A stretch of DNA of 64,000 bases, from assembly GCF_013414345.1 (NCBI RefSeq), contig NZ_CP058670.1, forward strand, positions 1,550,001 through 1,614,000, given 5' to 3'. This document shows, one piece after another, positions 26,601-36,754 of the stretch. The notes beneath the pieces were generated by a model. It ran no database searches, was not told the DNA's origin, and saw only the letters and a list, made by a program, of their open reading frames with translations. Position numbers and translations under genes: made by a program. Each line of letters opens with the position of its first letter. Positions within the stretch are counted from its first letter, which is position 1. This DNA is from Microcella indica. Lineage in GTDB: Bacteria > Actinomycetota > Actinomycetes > Actinomycetales > Microbacteriaceae.

Positions 26601-27244
26601 CGCAGCACCGCCACCTTCTTCTCGACCCGGCCCGCGATGAGGCCGAGGGGCACGGTGATGAGCAGGTAGAAGGCGGCGACTCCCAGGAGAATGGTGATGA
26701 CGGCGTCACCGCGCGCGTTCGCGAGCCTGCGCGCCGCGGCGAAGAGCTCGAAGACGAAGAAGGCCCCGGCGACCGAGGTGTTCTTCGTGAGCGCGATGAG
26801 AACGTTGATGAGCGGCGGAACGACCATCCGCAACGCCTGCGGCAGGATCACGATGCGGAGCGTCTGCCCGAAGGTGAGCCCGATGCTGCGCGCCGCCTCG
26901 GCCTGGCCGACGGCGACGCCGTTGATGCCGGAGCGCAGCGCCTCCGCGACGAACGGCGAGGTGTAGAGGGTGAGCCCGAGAACTGCGAGCGGGTAGTAGC
27001 CGGGGAAGAACTGCAGATACGGCAGCAGCGTCGCGCAGAAGAACAGGACGAGAGTGAGCGGGGTGTTGCGCAGCAGCTCAGTGTAGACGGTTGCGAACGC
27101 GCGCAACGGAGGCGCGGGCGAGATGCGCATGCCCGCGATCACGATGCCGATCGCGAGCGCACCGAGCCCGGAGAGCACGAGCAGGCTCAGGGTGCCGAGG
27201 AAGGCTTCCACCAGCTGGGGGAAGTTCTCGATGATGGCGCTCAT
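26597..27244 (-). CDS. gluC: Glutamate-type ABC transporter permease (GluC-like)
   Basis: 215 residues with about five membrane helices. It has the HisM-family motif LLRNTPLTLVLFF and the EAA loop EALRSGINGVAVGQAEAARS. It lies between the binding protein gene and gluD in a gluA-B-C-D order. The 107-bp gap before it carries no evident hairpin on the strand read. Confidence 0.88.
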   Translation of the reverse strand: MSAIIENFPQLVEAFLGTLSLLVLSGLGALAIGIVIAGMRISPAPPLRAFATVYTELLRNTPLTLVLFFCATLLPYLQFFPGYYPLAVLGLTLYTSPFVAEALRSGINGVAVGQAEAARSIGLTFGQTLRIVILPQALRMVVPPLINVLIALTKNTSVAGAFFVFELFAAARRLANARGDAVITILLGVAAFYLLITVPLGLIAGRVEKKVAVLR

Positions 27245-27351
27245 GTGCTCCCGTCTCCGGAGGGTCGACCGCGCTCAGCGCGGGTGCTGTGCAGGGTGCC
27301 GGTGCTCGGGTGCTCCGAGCACCGACCCCCGCACAGCCGTGTCGATGGGAC

Positions 27352-28224
27352 CTAGTAGCGGTCGACGGCCGGCGGCTCCGGCGTCTCCAGCACGCTGCCC
27401 GCGGTCCCCTCCCACGCGGCGGCCCAGCGGCCGTCCTCGTACGCGGCCTCGAGCACGTCGTTGATCCAGTCGCGGAACACGTCATCGTCGAGAGCCAGCC
27501 CGATGCCGTAGGGCTCAGAGGTGAAGGGGTTGCCGACGACCTCGAACTCGCCTTCCGACTGATCAGCGAGCCCGGCGAGGATCACGTTGTCGGTCGTGAG
27601 CGCCTGAGCTGCGCCGGTGCGCAGGGGCTCGAGGCACGAGGAGTACTGGTCGGTCGTCAGCACGTCGGCGGTCTCGTACTCGCTGATATTGACCTCGGAG
27701 GTGGACCCTGTCACGGTGCACACCACCTTGTCGGCGAGGTCCTCAGGCCCCATGATCCCCTCGGGGTTGCCGGCGGGCACCAGCAGATCCTGTCCGGCCT
27801 CGTAGTACGGGCCCGCGAAGGAGATTACCTCCTTGCGCGTGTCATTGATCGTGTAAGTCGCCACGACGATGTCGACCTCCCCGTTCTGGATGAACGGCTC
27901 GCGGTTGGCCGAGACCGTCTCGATCCACGTGATGCCGCTCGGCTCGATGCCCAGCTCGGCGGCGATGATCTTGCCGATCTCGACGTCGAAGCCGACGGGG
28001 TCGCCGTCGGGCCCCGCGAGGCCGAAGAGCGGCTGGTCGAACTTCGTGCCGATCGTGATCGCTCCGGCCTCGTTGAGTGCGGCCATCGTCGTGCCCGCCT
28101 CGAACTCGACCTCCTCGGCGACGTCCGGCTCGTCGACCGGTGTGCTCGAGTCGACGCAGCCGGCGAGCGCGAGCGCACCCGTCACGGCCATGGCCGACAT
28201 CAGCAGTCCCTTGGTGACTCTCAT
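27352..28224 (-). CDS. gluB: Glutamate-type ABC transporter substrate-binding lipoprotein
   Basis: 290 residues. The N-terminus MRVTKGLLMSAMAVTGALAL runs into the lipobox ALAGC, so it is a lipid-anchored binding protein. SBP family 3 motifs follow: IGTKFDQPLFGL, GFDVEIGKIIAAELG, and VDIVVATYTINDTRKEVISF. The start at 28224 is the one that supplies a proper signal peptide. It collects the substrate for GluC/GluD. Confidence 0.92.
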   Translation of the reverse strand: MRVTKGLLMSAMAVTGALALAGCVDSSTPVDEPDVAEEVEFEAGTTMAALNEAGAITIGTKFDQPLFGLAGPDGDPVGFDVEIGKIIAAELGIEPSGITWIETVSANREPFIQNGEVDIVVATYTINDTRKEVISFAGPYYEAGQDLLVPAGNPEGIMGPEDLADKVVCTVTGSTSEVNISEYETADVLTTDQYSSCLEPLRTGAAQALTTDNVILAGLADQSEGEFEVVGNPFTSEPYGIGLALDDDVFRDWINDVLEAAYEDGRWAAAWEGTAGSVLETPEPPAVDRY

Positions 28225-28287
28225 GTTTCCCCCTCGTTGTTGCTGTGCTCGGTGATCGGTCGACCACCGGGTGGTGCCCACCCAGCG

Positions 28288-29025
28288 CTAGTGGGTGAGG
28301 ATCTTCGACAGGAATTCCTTCGCGCGTGCCGTCGTCGGTGCCGTGAAGAAGGTCTCGGGCGTCGCCTCCTCGACGATCTCGCCCTCCGCCATGAAGAGAA
28401 CGCGGTCGGCCGCCTTCCTCGCGAACCCCATCTCGTGAGTGACGACGACCATGGTCATGCCGTCTTTGGCCAGCCCGACCATGACGTCGAGCACCTCGTT
28501 GATCATCTCGGGGTCGAGGGCCGACGTCGGTTCGTCGAGCAGGATGAGCTTGGGCTCCATCGCGAGCGCTCGCGCGATCGCCACGCGCTGCTGCTGGCCT
28601 CCGGAAAGCTGTGCCGGCATCTTGTTCGCCTGATTGTCGACACCGACGCGCTCGAGGAGCGCCCAGCCGCGCTCGTCCGCCTCACGTCGGGAAAGACCGC
28701 GCACTCGACGGGGCCCCAGCGTCACGTTCTCGAGAACGGTCTTGTGGGCGAAGAGGTTGAACGACTGGAAGACCATGCCGACATCGGCGCGCAGCTTCGC
28801 GAGCCCCGCGCCTTCGGCGGGCAACTCGACGCCGTCGATGCTGATGGTGCCGCTGTCGATGGTCTCGAGCCGGTTGATCGCGCGGCACAGGGTCGACTTG
28901 CCCGAGCCGCTCGGGCCGATGACGACAACGACCTCGCCGCGCGCGACCGTCGTCGAGATGTCCTTGAGAACATGCAGTTCGCCGAAGTGCTTGTTCACAT
29001 TCTGCAGTTCGACCAGGTCTGCCAT
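28288..29025 (-). CDS. gluA: Glutamate-type ABC transporter ATP-binding protein
   Basis: 245 residues. Walker [11 protein letters not shown]-loop in [10 protein letters not shown], signature [15 protein letters not shown], Walker [13 protein letters not shown] and the H-loop VVVTHEMGF are all intact. It belongs to the polar amino acid importer ATPase group (GlnQ/HisP/GluA). First gene of the transporter operon. Confidence 0.95.
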   Translation of the reverse strand: MADLVELQNVNKHFGELHVLKDISTTVARGEVVVVIGPSGSGKSTLCRAINRLETIDSGTISIDGVELPAEGAGLAKLRADVGMVFQSFNLFAHKTVLENVTLGPRRVRGLSRREADERGWALLERVGVDNQANKMPAQLSGGQQQRVAIARALAMEPKLILLDEPTSALDPEMINEVLDVMVGLAKDGMTMVVVTHEMGFARKAADRVLFMAEGEIVEEATPETFFTAPTTARAKEFLSKILTH

Positions 29026-29109
29026 GCCTCACCCAAGCACACCCCCTATACGAGGGTCAACTGGTCTGTCTATATGACGCGCAACCGTGACCTGCGCGAC
29101 ACACTCGGC

Positions 29110-29928
29110 TCACGCGCGCAGGGCGAAGGCGCTCTCGTAGAGGCATACGGCGGCGGCCGTGGCAAGGTTGAGCGACTCGGCGTGCCCGTAGATGGGCACG
29201 ATGACCGCACGGTCGGCGAGCTCGAGCTGCTCGGAGGTCAGCCCGCGTGCCTCGTTGCCGAACAGCCACGCGGTCGGCCCGTCGAGGTGACCGTCGGAGC
29301 GCACGGCGAGCAGGTCGTCACCGGAGACGTCCGCGGCGAGCACGCGCATCCCCCGCTCCCGCAATCGGCTGAGCGTCGACTCGAGCGGCACGCCGACGAC
29401 GACGGGAAGGTGGAAGAGGGAACCGGTCGTCGCGCGCACAGCCTTCGGGTTGAAGACGTCGACGCTGGTTCCGGTGAGAATGACGGCGTCGGCGCCCGTG
29501 GCATCCGCGACCCGGATGATCGTTCCCGCGTTGCCCGGGTCGCGCACCTCGTCGAGCACGGCGACGAGGCGCAGGTCGCGCTCGAGCAGCTCGTCGAGCG
29601 CGAGAGGGAACTGCCGGCATACCGCGACGACGCCCTGCGGGGTGACGGTGTCGGCGATCGCATCGAGGACGGCCTCGCTCACGGCCTCGACCTCGACACC
29701 CGCGGCGGCGGCGGTGCGCGCGAGGGTGGAGTGGCGGTCGATCGCCGCGGTCGTCATGAAGAGATCGCGGATGAGCTCGGGGTGGAAGCGCAGGGCCTCC
29801 GCGACTGCCTGCGGGCCCTCGAGCAGGAACAGCCCGGTCTCGGCGCGCTGGTTCTTCTTGGCCAGCTTGGCCGCGGCGCGCACGCGCGGAGAGCGCGGGT
29901 TGTCGATCATGAGCGCCATGCTAGCCAC
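29110..29928 (-). CDS. SpoU/TrmH-family RNA 2'-O-methyltransferase
   Basis: 272 residues. An N-terminal substrate-binding domain (KKNQRAETGLFLLEGPQAV) precedes the knotted SPOUT domain, with motif 1 DEVRDPGNAGTIIRVADATG, motif 2 WLFGNEARGL, and motif 3 AESLNLATAAAVCLYE. The closest group is the TsnR/RlmB-like rRNA methyltransferases that sit upstream of pheST in actinobacteria. Here gluABCD separates it from pheS. ATG codons at 29928 and 29919 are both possible starts. The exact target base is not readable. Confidence 0.9.
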   Translation of the reverse strand: MASMALMIDNPRSPRVRAAAKLAKKNQRAETGLFLLEGPQAVAEALRFHPELIRDLFMTTAAIDRHSTLARTAAAAGVEVEAVSEAVLDAIADTVTPQGVVAVCRQFPLALDELLERDLRLVAVLDEVRDPGNAGTIIRVADATGADAVILTGTSVDVFNPKAVRATTGSLFHLPVVVGVPLESTLSRLRERGMRVLAADVSGDDLLAVRSDGHLDGPTAWLFGNEARGLTSEQLELADRAVIVPIYGHAESLNLATAAAVCLYESAFALRA

Positions 29929-29968
29929 GCGCGAGTGAACGACCGGTGAAGCAGGCCGCGAACACGAC

Positions 29969-30002
29969 GACGGCGCGCCCCCAGTGCTGGGGACGCGCCG
30001 TC
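29969..30002 (-). terminator. Terminator after rplT
   Basis: A long hairpin: a 9-bp stem (GACGGCGCG / CGCGCCGTC), one mismatch, then CCCCAG/CTGGGG around a tiny loop. It stands 52 bp after the rplT stop and before the methyltransferase start, so it probably ends infC-rpmI-rplT transcription. There is no long T-run. Confidence 0.65.
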
Positions 30003-30054
30003 GGTGCGGTGCGTGCGGGCCTGACTCAGGCCGCGGGGCACACGTGCCTGACGC

Positions 30055-30444
30055 TCAGGCCGCGGGGCTCTTCGGTGCCGAGGTGTCGGCCGGGAGCGCC
30101 TGACGCGCAGTCTCGACGAGCGAGGCGAACGCGGTGGGCTCGTTGACCGCGAGCTCGGCGAGCATGCGACGGTCGACCTCGACCCCGGCGAGGCCGAGAC
30201 CCTGGATGAGCCGGTTGTAGGTCATGCCGTTCTGGCGGGCAGCGGCGTTGATGCGCTGGATCCAGAGGCGACGGAACTCGCCCTTCTTGGCGCGACGGTC
30301 ACGGTACGCATAGACGAGGGAGTGGGTGACCTGCTCCTTCGCCTTGCGGTACAGGCGCGACCGCTGACCGCGGTAGCCCTCGGCGCGCTCAAGGATGACC
30401 CGACGCTTCTTGTGGGCGTTGACAGCCCGCTTGACTCTTGCCAT
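30055..30444 (-). CDS. rplT: 50S ribosomal protein L20
   Basis: 129 residues, beginning [15 protein letters not shown], then [16 protein letters not shown] and [20 protein letters not shown], all L20 hallmarks. The C-terminal 12 residues ([14 protein letters not shown] region) are a short non-conserved extension. Third gene of the infC operon, 30 bp after rpmI. Confidence 0.98.
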   Translation of the reverse strand: MARVKRAVNAHKKRRVILERAEGYRGQRSRLYRKAKEQVTHSLVYAYRDRRAKKGEFRRLWIQRINAAARQNGMTYNRLIQGLGLAGVEVDRRMLAELAVNEPTAFASLVETARQALPADTSAPKSPAA

Positions 30445-30474
30445 TTCTTCAGTCCTTCGGTTTCGTCTCGGGTC

Positions 30475-30675
30475 TTACTTCTTCTTGCCGATGAGCTTCT
30501 TGATGACCTTGGCGTCGGCCGGCGCGAGGACGACCTCGCGGTTGAGGCGACGCGTCACCTCGCTCGACTTCTTCTCCAGGTTGTGGCGCATACCGGCGCC
30601 CTGCTTCATGACCTTGCCGGAGCCGGTCAGCTTGAAGCGCTTCTTGGCACCGGAGTGCGTCTTCTGCTTGGGCAT
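30475..30675 (-). CDS. rpmI: 50S ribosomal protein L35
   Basis: 66 residues, beginning [20 protein letters not shown], the L35 signature, with a conserved basic C-terminus ending KKLIGKKK. It lies 43 bp after infC. Confidence 0.98.
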   Translation of the reverse strand: MPKQKTHSGAKKRFKLTGSGKVMKQGAGMRHNLEKKSSEVTRRLNREVVLAPADAKVIKKLIGKKK

Positions 30676-30718
30676 GGGTGTTTCCTCTTCTTCCGTGTCG
30701 CGCAGCGCTCTGCTGCGC

Positions 30719-31363
<645 letters not shown>

Positions 31364-31656
31364 GCGATTCTCCTCTTCGTGACAATGGGTGGCGACCGGC
31401 GGGCGTCGAGCCCGGCCGTTCCGAGAGAGGAGAGCTTCCGTGGCGCACAGCCACTACCACCCGCGGTCCTCGCGCGGCCTCCGAGGAGTCCGTCGAGCGG
31501 GGTGATGCAACCCGGTAACCTAATGAAGCGGTCAAGCGCGGGTGGGAGATTCTCCACTTTCGTACCGGGGTTCAGGCCCCGGAGCCCGCATCAGACTACC
31601 AGCACCCCGCCCCGTTCGTCACCGTCCGGGTGCGCGGGGTCGTTTCGAGAGGTTCC

Positions 31657-32019
31657 ATGAGCGACTCATCCCCCCTGCCTGTTGACCCGACCGTGATGGC
31701 CGATCCGTCGCGCGACATCGCCGACGTTCCCGCCGTCGAGATCATCAACACGGTCAGCGTGCACCTCCTGAGCGCCGCCGCCGTCAAGTGCGGGCTCTCC
31801 GAGAACGGCGAGGCCGAGCGCGACCTCGCCGAGGCTCGCAAACTGATCACCGCCCTGGCCGGCCTCATCACGGCCGCGGCTCCCGAGCTCGGCGACCACC
31901 ACGCACGCGTGCTGCGCGACGGCCTGCGCTCGGTGCAGCTCGCCTTCCGCGAGGCCTCCCCGTTCCCCGACGCCCCCGGGCAGGGGCCGGGCGAGAAGTA
32001 CACGGGCGCCGTCAGCTAG
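31657..32019 (+). CDS. DUF1844 family protein
   Basis: 120 residues. The core [20 protein letters not shown] followed by AAVKCGL and [15 protein letters not shown] is the DUF1844 pattern, a small helical domain common in actinobacteria next to infC. Function is unknown. ATG at 31657 has AGAGG upstream. It is divergent from infC, with a 293-bp gap that contains a CCGGGG-TTCAGG-CCCCGG hairpin (31565-31582). It overlaps the end of the convergent SseB-like gene by 8 bp. Confidence 0.85.
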   Translation: MSDSSPLPVDPTVMADPSRDIADVPAVEIINTVSVHLLSAAAVKCGLSENGEAERDLAEARKLITALAGLITAAAPELGDHHARVLRDGLRSVQLAFREASPFPDAPGQGPGEKYTGAVS

Positions 32020-32779
32020 CGCGAGCGGCGATCGGCTGCACCGAGAGCGAGTCGATGCGCTCGGCGACGGTCGCATCCGCCGCCCAGGCCGCACTGAGCG
32101 CGCCCACGATGTCGCGCAGGCGCTCGGGGGCAAGCCCCGGCTCGATCGCGAGGCGCACGATGACCTCCGGCTCGGTGCCGCGGCCGAGCGGGTCACCGGC
32201 GATGAGGCTCGCGGCCCACACCTCGGGGTGTGCTTCGGCCGGGCGGGCGATCGCCTCGAGCACGGCGTCGTCCTCGACGGCGGGCACCCACGGCGCCTGC
32301 TGCGCGATCGCCCACACGGCGGGGCGCGGCAGCACGAGCTCGGTCTCGCCGCGGGCATCGATGACGATGCGGTCGGTGTTCTCGGAGGCGGCGGCGAGGG
32401 CGACGCGCACCGCGTCGGCCGGCACCGGCCGGGCATCCGGCCGCCAGTGGGTCATGGCTGCGACCGAGGAGAACACGGGCAGGATCGCGCGGCCGTCCGG
32501 CCCGCTCACGGTGATGATCGAGAGCTCTTGAGACTTGTCGATCGTTCGGCCGGTCTCGCTGCGCCCCGTCTCTCCCGCCACGGCGACGAGCGGGATGAGG
32601 AATCGGCACTCGCGCACGACGTCGACGACCTCGCGCAGACTCGCGCGGCCCTCGCGCAGGTCGGCGACGATCTCGAGGAACTCGGGCGGTGCGCTGCCGT
32701 CGTCCTGCGCGTTCGGGTTCGGCTCGAAGTGCCGCCCCTCCCAGGGCTGGCCGGCCGAATCGTGCTGCGAGGGCGACAC
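32012..32779 (-). CDS. SseB-family protein
   Basis: 255 residues. The N-terminal half (LREVVDVVRECRFLIPLVAV, then ELSIITVSGPDGRAILPVFS) is the SseB N-terminal domain, a mostly cytosolic fold of unclear function. The second half resembles the SseB C-terminal region (HPEVWAASLIAGDPLGRGTEPEVIV). It follows priA by 13 bp on the same strand. No enzymatic motif is seen. Confidence 0.85.
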   Translation of the reverse strand: MSPSQHDSAGQPWEGRHFEPNPNAQDDGSAPPEFLEIVADLREGRASLREVVDVVRECRFLIPLVAVAGETGRSETGRTIDKSQELSIITVSGPDGRAILPVFSSVAAMTHWRPDARPVPADAVRVALAAASENTDRIVIDARGETELVLPRPAVWAIAQQAPWVPAVEDDAVLEAIARPAEAHPEVWAASLIAGDPLGRGTEPEVIVRLAIEPGLAPERLRDIVGALSAAWAADATVAERIDSLSVQPIAARAS

Positions 32780-32792
32780 GGGATGCTCGGCT

Positions 32793-33542
32793 CTAGCGAC
32801 CCGCGACGTCGAGTGCTTCGGGCAGGGTGAACGCGCCCGCGTACAGCGCCTTGCCCACGATCGTGCCCTCGAGGCCGAGCGGCACGAGCTCGCGCAGCGC
32901 GGCGATGTCGTCGAGGCTCGAGACGCCGCCCGAGGCGATGACGGGTCGGTGCGTGTGCTCCATGACGGAGCGCAGCAGGTCGAGGTTCGGGCCCTTGAGC
33001 GTGCCGTCCTTCGTCACGTCGGTGACGACGTAGCGGGCGCAGCCGGCTAGCTCGAGGCGCTCGAGCACGGCCCACAGGTCGCCGCCCTCCTCCGTCCAGC
33101 CGCGCGCCGCGAGCGTCGTGCCGCGCACGTCGAGGCCGACCGCGATGGCCTCGCCGTACTCGGCGATGACGTGCGCCGCCCACTCGGGGTTCTCGAGAGC
33201 CGCGGTGCCGAGGTTGATGCGCTTCGCGCCCGTCGCGAGCGCCGCCTCGAGGCTCGCGTCGTCGCGGATGCCACCGGAGAGCTCGATGTTGACGCGCTTG
33301 GGCGTGGTCTTGACGACCTTCTTGATGATCGCGCGATTGTTGCCGCGACCGAAAGCCGCGTCGAGGTCGACGAGGTGGATCCACTCCGCACCCTGGTCGG
33401 CCCACTCGTGCGCGGCGTCGATCGGGTCGCCGTAGTTCGTCTCGGTGCCCGCCTCACCCTGGGTGAGTCGCACAGCCTTGCCTCCGGAGACGTCCACCGC
33501 GGGCAGCAGCGTCAGGGCAGGGACGGTGGAGAACTCGCTCAT
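32793..33542 (-). CDS. priA: Bifunctional HisA/TrpF isomerase PriA
   Basis: 249-residue (beta-alpha)8 barrel. D17 in [10 protein letters not shown] is the catalytic base, with R25 in AVRLTQGE; a second aspartate lies in [12 protein letters not shown]. The segment [12 protein letters not shown] carries the Trp/Arg-GG pattern seen in actinobacterial PriA, which does both ProFAR (His) and PRA (Trp) isomerisation. Phosphate-binding glycines are in VIASGGVSS. Dual activity is inferred from family and lineage. It lies 131 bp after hisH. Confidence 0.92.
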   Translation of the reverse strand: MSEFSTVPALTLLPAVDVSGGKAVRLTQGEAGTETNYGDPIDAAHEWADQGAEWIHLVDLDAAFGRGNNRAIIKKVVKTTPKRVNIELSGGIRDDASLEAALATGAKRINLGTAALENPEWAAHVIAEYGEAIAVGLDVRGTTLAARGWTEEGGDLWAVLERLELAGCARYVVTDVTKDGTLKGPNLDLLRSVMEHTHRPVIASGGVSSLDDIAALRELVPLGLEGTIVGKALYAGAFTLPEALDVAGR

Positions 33543-33673
33543 GGATCACTCTCGGTTCGAATCGACGGTCGCAGGGTCTGGGCGCACGGATGCCGGCACC
33601 CGAGATCCGGGCGCAGACACAAACACCACATCGTACTCCGCACGACGAGCCCCGCAGGACAGCCCCGTGCGGT

Positions 33674-34309
33674 CTACAGCGTGCGCAGCCAGTTGCCCAG
33701 GAGCGCGAGGCCCGCACTGCCCGACTTCTCGGGGTGGAACTGCGTCGAGGTGAGCGGCCCGTTCTCGACCGCCGCCACGAAGCGCTCGCCGTGCTCGCTC
33801 CACGTCACGCGCGGCGCGCGAATCTTCGGATTCGTCACCTCGAGGGTCCAGTCGTGGGCCGCGTAGGAGTGCACGAAGTAGAAGCGCTCGTCGTGGAGCC
33901 CCTCGAAGAGCGTCGAGTCTGCGGGCGCCTGCACGGTGTTCCAGCCCATGTGGGGGACGGTCGGGGCGCGCAGCGCCGTCACCGCTCCCGGCCACTCGCC
34001 GAGGCCCTCGCACACGTCGCCGTGCTCCTCACCGCGCTCGAACATGATCTGCTGGCCGACGCAGATGCCCATGACCGCGCGGCCCCCCGCGAGGCGCCGG
34101 TCGACGAGCTCGTCGCCGCGGACCGCGCGCAGAGCGTCCATGACCGCCCGGAAGGCTCCCACGCCGGGAACCAGGAGGCCGTCGGCGGCCATGACGCGTG
34201 CACGGTCAGCGGAGAGCTCGACGCGCGCGCCGGCGGCCTCGACGGCCTTGACCGCCGAGTGCACATTGCCCGAGCCGTAGTCGAGCACGACCACGAGGGG
34301 GGAGGTCAC
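33674..34309 (-). CDS. hisH: Imidazole glycerol phosphate synthase subunit HisH (glutaminase)
   Basis: 211 residues. Class I glutaminase with the nucleophile cysteine in GICVGQQIMFE, and His/Glu of the triad in QFHPEKSG. It supplies ammonia to HisF, which is not in this window. It starts 2 bp after hisB. Alternative HisH starts are unlikely, as VVLDYGSGNVHS is the conserved N-terminal strand. Confidence 0.95.
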   Translation of the reverse strand: MTSPLVVVLDYGSGNVHSAVKAVEAAGARVELSADRARVMAADGLLVPGVGAFRAVMDALRAVRGDELVDRRLAGGRAVMGICVGQQIMFERGEEHGDVCEGLGEWPGAVTALRAPTVPHMGWNTVQAPADSTLFEGLHDERFYFVHSYAAHDWTLEVTNPKIRAPRVTWSEHGERFVAAVENGPLTSTQFHPEKSGSAGLALLGNWLRTL

Positions 34310-34311
34310 GG

Positions 34312-34929
34312 CTAGAGCGCTCCCTTGGTGGAGGGCACGCCGCGCACGCGGTCGTCGCGCTGCACCGCCTGGCGCAGAGCGCGTGCGAACGCCTTGAACT
34401 CGGCCTCGGCGATGTGGTGCGGGTCGCGACCGGCGAGCACGGTGAGGTGCACGGTGAGGCCCGCGTGCATCGTGATCGCCTCGAAGACGTGGCGCACCAT
34501 GGAGCCCGTGAAGTGGCCGCCGATGAGGTGGTGCTCGAAGCCCGCGGGCTCGCCCGAGTGCACGAGGTAGGGGCGACCGCTCACGTCGACGACGGCCTGC
34601 GCGAGCGCTTCGTCGAGCGGCACGAGGGCGTCGCCGAAGCGCGCGATGCCGGCCTTGTCGCCGAGCGCCTGGCCGATCGCCGTGCCGAGCACGATGCCCG
34701 TGTCTTCCACCGTGTGGTGCACGTCGATGTCGGTGTCGCCGTGGGCGGTCACGTCGAGATCGAGGAGGGAGTGCTTGGCGAGAGCCGTGAGCATGTGGTC
34801 GAAGAAGGGCACGGTCGTCGCGATCGACGAACGGCCGGTGCCGTCGAGGTCGACGCGCAGCTCGATGCTCGACTCGCTCGTCTCGCGCCGCAGCTCGGCG
34901 ACTCGGGGCGTACTGGCGGGAGTGCTCAC
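34312..34929 (-). CDS. hisB: Imidazoleglycerol-phosphate dehydratase
   Basis: 205 residues. The two metal-binding HHxxED-type motifs are [14 protein letters not shown] in the N-half and [21 protein letters not shown] in the C-half. [17 protein letters not shown] is the family signature. Single-function HisB, without the phosphatase part. It overlaps hisC by 4 bp. Confidence 0.97.
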   Translation of the reverse strand: MSTPASTPRVAELRRETSESSIELRVDLDGTGRSSIATTVPFFDHMLTALAKHSLLDLDVTAHGDTDIDVHHTVEDTGIVLGTAIGQALGDKAGIARFGDALVPLDEALAQAVVDVSGRPYLVHSGEPAGFEHHLIGGHFTGSMVRHVFEAITMHAGLTVHLTVLAGRDPHHIAEAEFKAFARALRQAVQRDDRVRGVPSTKGAL

Positions 34930-36002
34930 TGCTTCATCCTACCGAGCACCTCGAGGAACTCGGTCGTCTCCTCGGGCGTGCCCGCCGTGACCCGGAGGTG
35001 GCCGGGCAGACCGACGTCGCGGATGAGGATGTCGTGCTCGAGCAGGTACTGGAACGTCGCCTGCGGGTCGTCGACTCCCCCGAACAGCACGAAGTTCGCG
35101 CCGCTCGCGTGGGGCGCGTAGCCGAGCGCGGCGAGCTCGACGACGAGCCGATCGCGCTGGGCCCGGATCGCGTCCACCGTCTCGAGCATGAGCGGTGCGT
35201 GCTGCAGCGCCGCCACTGCGGCCGCCTGCGTGAGCGCGGAGAGGTGGTAGGGCAGGCGGACGAGGCGCAGAGCATCCACGACGGCGGGATCGGCGGCGAG
35301 GTAGCCCAGGCGGGCGCCCGCGAAGGCGAACGCCTTGCTCATGGTGCGGGAGACGACGAGGCGCGGGCGGCCCGGCAGCAGGCTCAGCGCGCTCGGCTCG
35401 CCTTCGGGCAGGAACTCGGCGTAGGCCTCGTCGACGATCACGATGCCGCGCGCGACGGCGCAGACCGCCTCGATCGTGTCGAGGCCGATGGGCGTGCCCG
35501 TCGGGTTGTTGGGGGTGCAGAGGAAGACGATGTCGGGGTCGAGCCGTTCGACGGCCGCGACGGCGGTGGCGGGGCTCAGGCGGAACTCGTCGTCGCGCTC
35601 CGCCGTGACCCACTCGGTGCCCGTGCTCGACGCGATGATCGAGTGCATCGAGTAGGTGGGCGGGAAGCCGAGCACGCGGCGGCCCGGACCGCCGAAGGCC
35701 TGCAGCAGCTGCTGGATGACCTCGTTGGAGCCGTTCGCGGCCCACACCTGCTCGCGCTCGACTCCCTCGCCCAGGTAGGCGGCGAGGTGCTCGCGCAGCG
35801 TCGTGAACTCGCGGTCGGGGTACCGGTTGACCGAGCGCAGCGCGTGCTCGACCGCGGCAGTCACGTGCGCGACGACGACCTCGGGAATCGGGTGCGTGTT
35901 CTCGTTGACGTTGAGAGCGATGCGCACGGGCTTCTGCGGGGCTCCGTAGGGGGACTGCCCGCGCAGGTCGTCGCGGATCGGAAGGTCGTCGAGGCTCGTC
36001 AC
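34926..36002 (-). CDS. hisC: Histidinol-phosphate aminotransferase
   Basis: 358-residue class I/II aminotransferase. The PLP lysine is in [27 protein letters not shown] and [10 protein letters not shown] supply the cofactor pocket. [18 protein letters not shown] is typical of HisC. First gene of hisC-hisB-hisH-priA. hisD, often placed directly before hisC in actinobacteria, is absent here, since the LysM/lexA locus lies upstream. Confidence 0.94.
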   Translation of the reverse strand: MTSLDDLPIRDDLRGQSPYGAPQKPVRIALNVNENTHPIPEVVVAHVTAAVEHALRSVNRYPDREFTTLREHLAAYLGEGVEREQVWAANGSNEVIQQLLQAFGGPGRRVLGFPPTYSMHSIIASSTGTEWVTAERDDEFRLSPATAVAAVERLDPDIVFLCTPNNPTGTPIGLDTIEAVCAVARGIVIVDEAYAEFLPEGEPSALSLLPGRPRLVVSRTMSKAFAFAGARLGYLAADPAVVDALRLVRLPYHLSALTQAAAVAALQHAPLMLETVDAIRAQRDRLVVELAALGYAPHASGANFVLFGGVDDPQATFQYLLEHDILIRDVGLPGHLRVTAGTPEETTEFLEVLGRMKQ

Positions 36003-36051
36003 TCGCCCATCGTAGACGGGCGTGAGCGGGGCTCGGCCCGCGGTCGGAGCC

Positions 36052-36417
36052 TCAGCCCGCGTAGCGCTCGGGAACGATGAGCACCTGGCCGGGCTGGACG
36101 CTCGCGGAGTCGAGGCCGTTGATCGCGAGGATGTCGGCGACGACGTCGGCAGGGTTCGCCTCGGGGGCGAGAGTGCCGGCGAGAGACCACAGCGACTGGC
36201 CCGCCTGGACGGTCACCGTCGTCGACTGCTCGAGCCCTGAGGTCGCCGTCGCTCCCCCACCGTTGAGGGCGAGCATGACGAGCGCGATGACGAGAGGCAG
36301 CGAGACGAGCACGGCGATGACCGCGCGGCCGCGGCGCGTGAGACGCAGGCGGGTGCGCGCAACCGGGAGCGCGAAGCCACCGTCGTAGGTGCCGGTGCCG
36401 TAAGTGATGGAGCTCAT
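36052..36417 (-). CDS. LysM-domain membrane protein next to lexA (candidate SOS cell-division inhibitor)
   Basis: 121 residues. A basic N-terminus (RTRLRLTRRGR) precedes one TM helix (residues 32-51). A short linker then leads to a C-terminal LysM domain (TVTVQAGQSLWSLAGTLAP ... VQPGQVLIVPERYAG). Divergence from lexA, size and topology match YneA of Bacillus and Rv2719c of M. tuberculosis, SOS-induced proteins that delay division. That role is inferred. Three SOS-box-like sites lie in the 337-bp gap to lexA. It ends 49 bp before hisC. Confidence 0.85.
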   Translation of the reverse strand: MSSITYGTGTYDGGFALPVARTRLRLTRRGRAVIAVLVSLPLVIALVMLALNGGGATATSGLEQSTTVTVQAGQSLWSLAGTLAPEANPADVVADILAINGLDSASVQPGQVLIVPERYAG

Positions 36418-36538
36418 CGCCGTTCTCCTTCTGACAAGTGGGCCTGGCTGACAACTGGGCCTGGTGGGGGGTGCAGGTGCCCCGGCAGCGGGGGAGCTGC
36501 CGGGGCAGGTACCCGATCTCGGCCGGGAGACGCGGGTA

Positions 36539-36552
36539 CGAACCTGTGTTCC
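36539..36552. promoter_or_regulatory. SOS box (LexA operator) candidate 1
   Basis: Sequence CGAACCTGTGTTCC agrees with the actinobacterial LexA consensus CGAAC-N4-GTTYC at both half-sites. It lies 122 bp upstream of the LysM gene start. Confidence 0.65.
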
Positions 36553-36566
36553 GAACATACCTTCGA

Positions 36567-36582
36567 TCGAACACACTTTCAA
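36567..36582. promoter_or_regulatory. Degenerate SOS-box half site
   Basis: TCGAACACACTTTCAA has a perfect left half (TCGAAC) and a weak right half (TTTCAA). It could be a lower-affinity LexA site between the other two. Confidence 0.35.
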
Positions 36583-36620
36583 GCCCCCGGCCTTTTTTCT
36601 CCACGAATCGGGCGACACAC

Positions 36621-36636
36621 TCGAACAGATGTTTGA
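36621..36636. promoter_or_regulatory. SOS box (LexA operator) candidate 2
   Basis: TCGAACAGATGTTTGA differs from the palindromic consensus TCGAAC-N4-GTTCGA at one base. It lies 119 bp upstream of the lexA start and probably serves lexA autoregulation. Confidence 0.7.
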
Positions 36637-36754
36637 GTTGCACCCCACTCGTGGATAGAGTTTCGAGGGTTCGAGTGCAGTCAACGGCAGACCACCGACA
36701 TTGGTCACACCGGCAGTGACGGCGGGCACTCGACACGAGACGAGGGAGAACCCC

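Noticed and set aside
29026-29109. Promoter and regulator site upstream of gluA (TGGTCTGTCTATATGAC area)
   Set aside because: A possible TATAGA or TATAGG -10 was seen, but no -35 at proper distance and no convincing operator symmetry.
31364-31656. Gene in the infC-DUF1844 gap
   Set aside because: Frames here lack a ribosome site and conserved sequence; the region is better read as an infC leader and divergent promoters.
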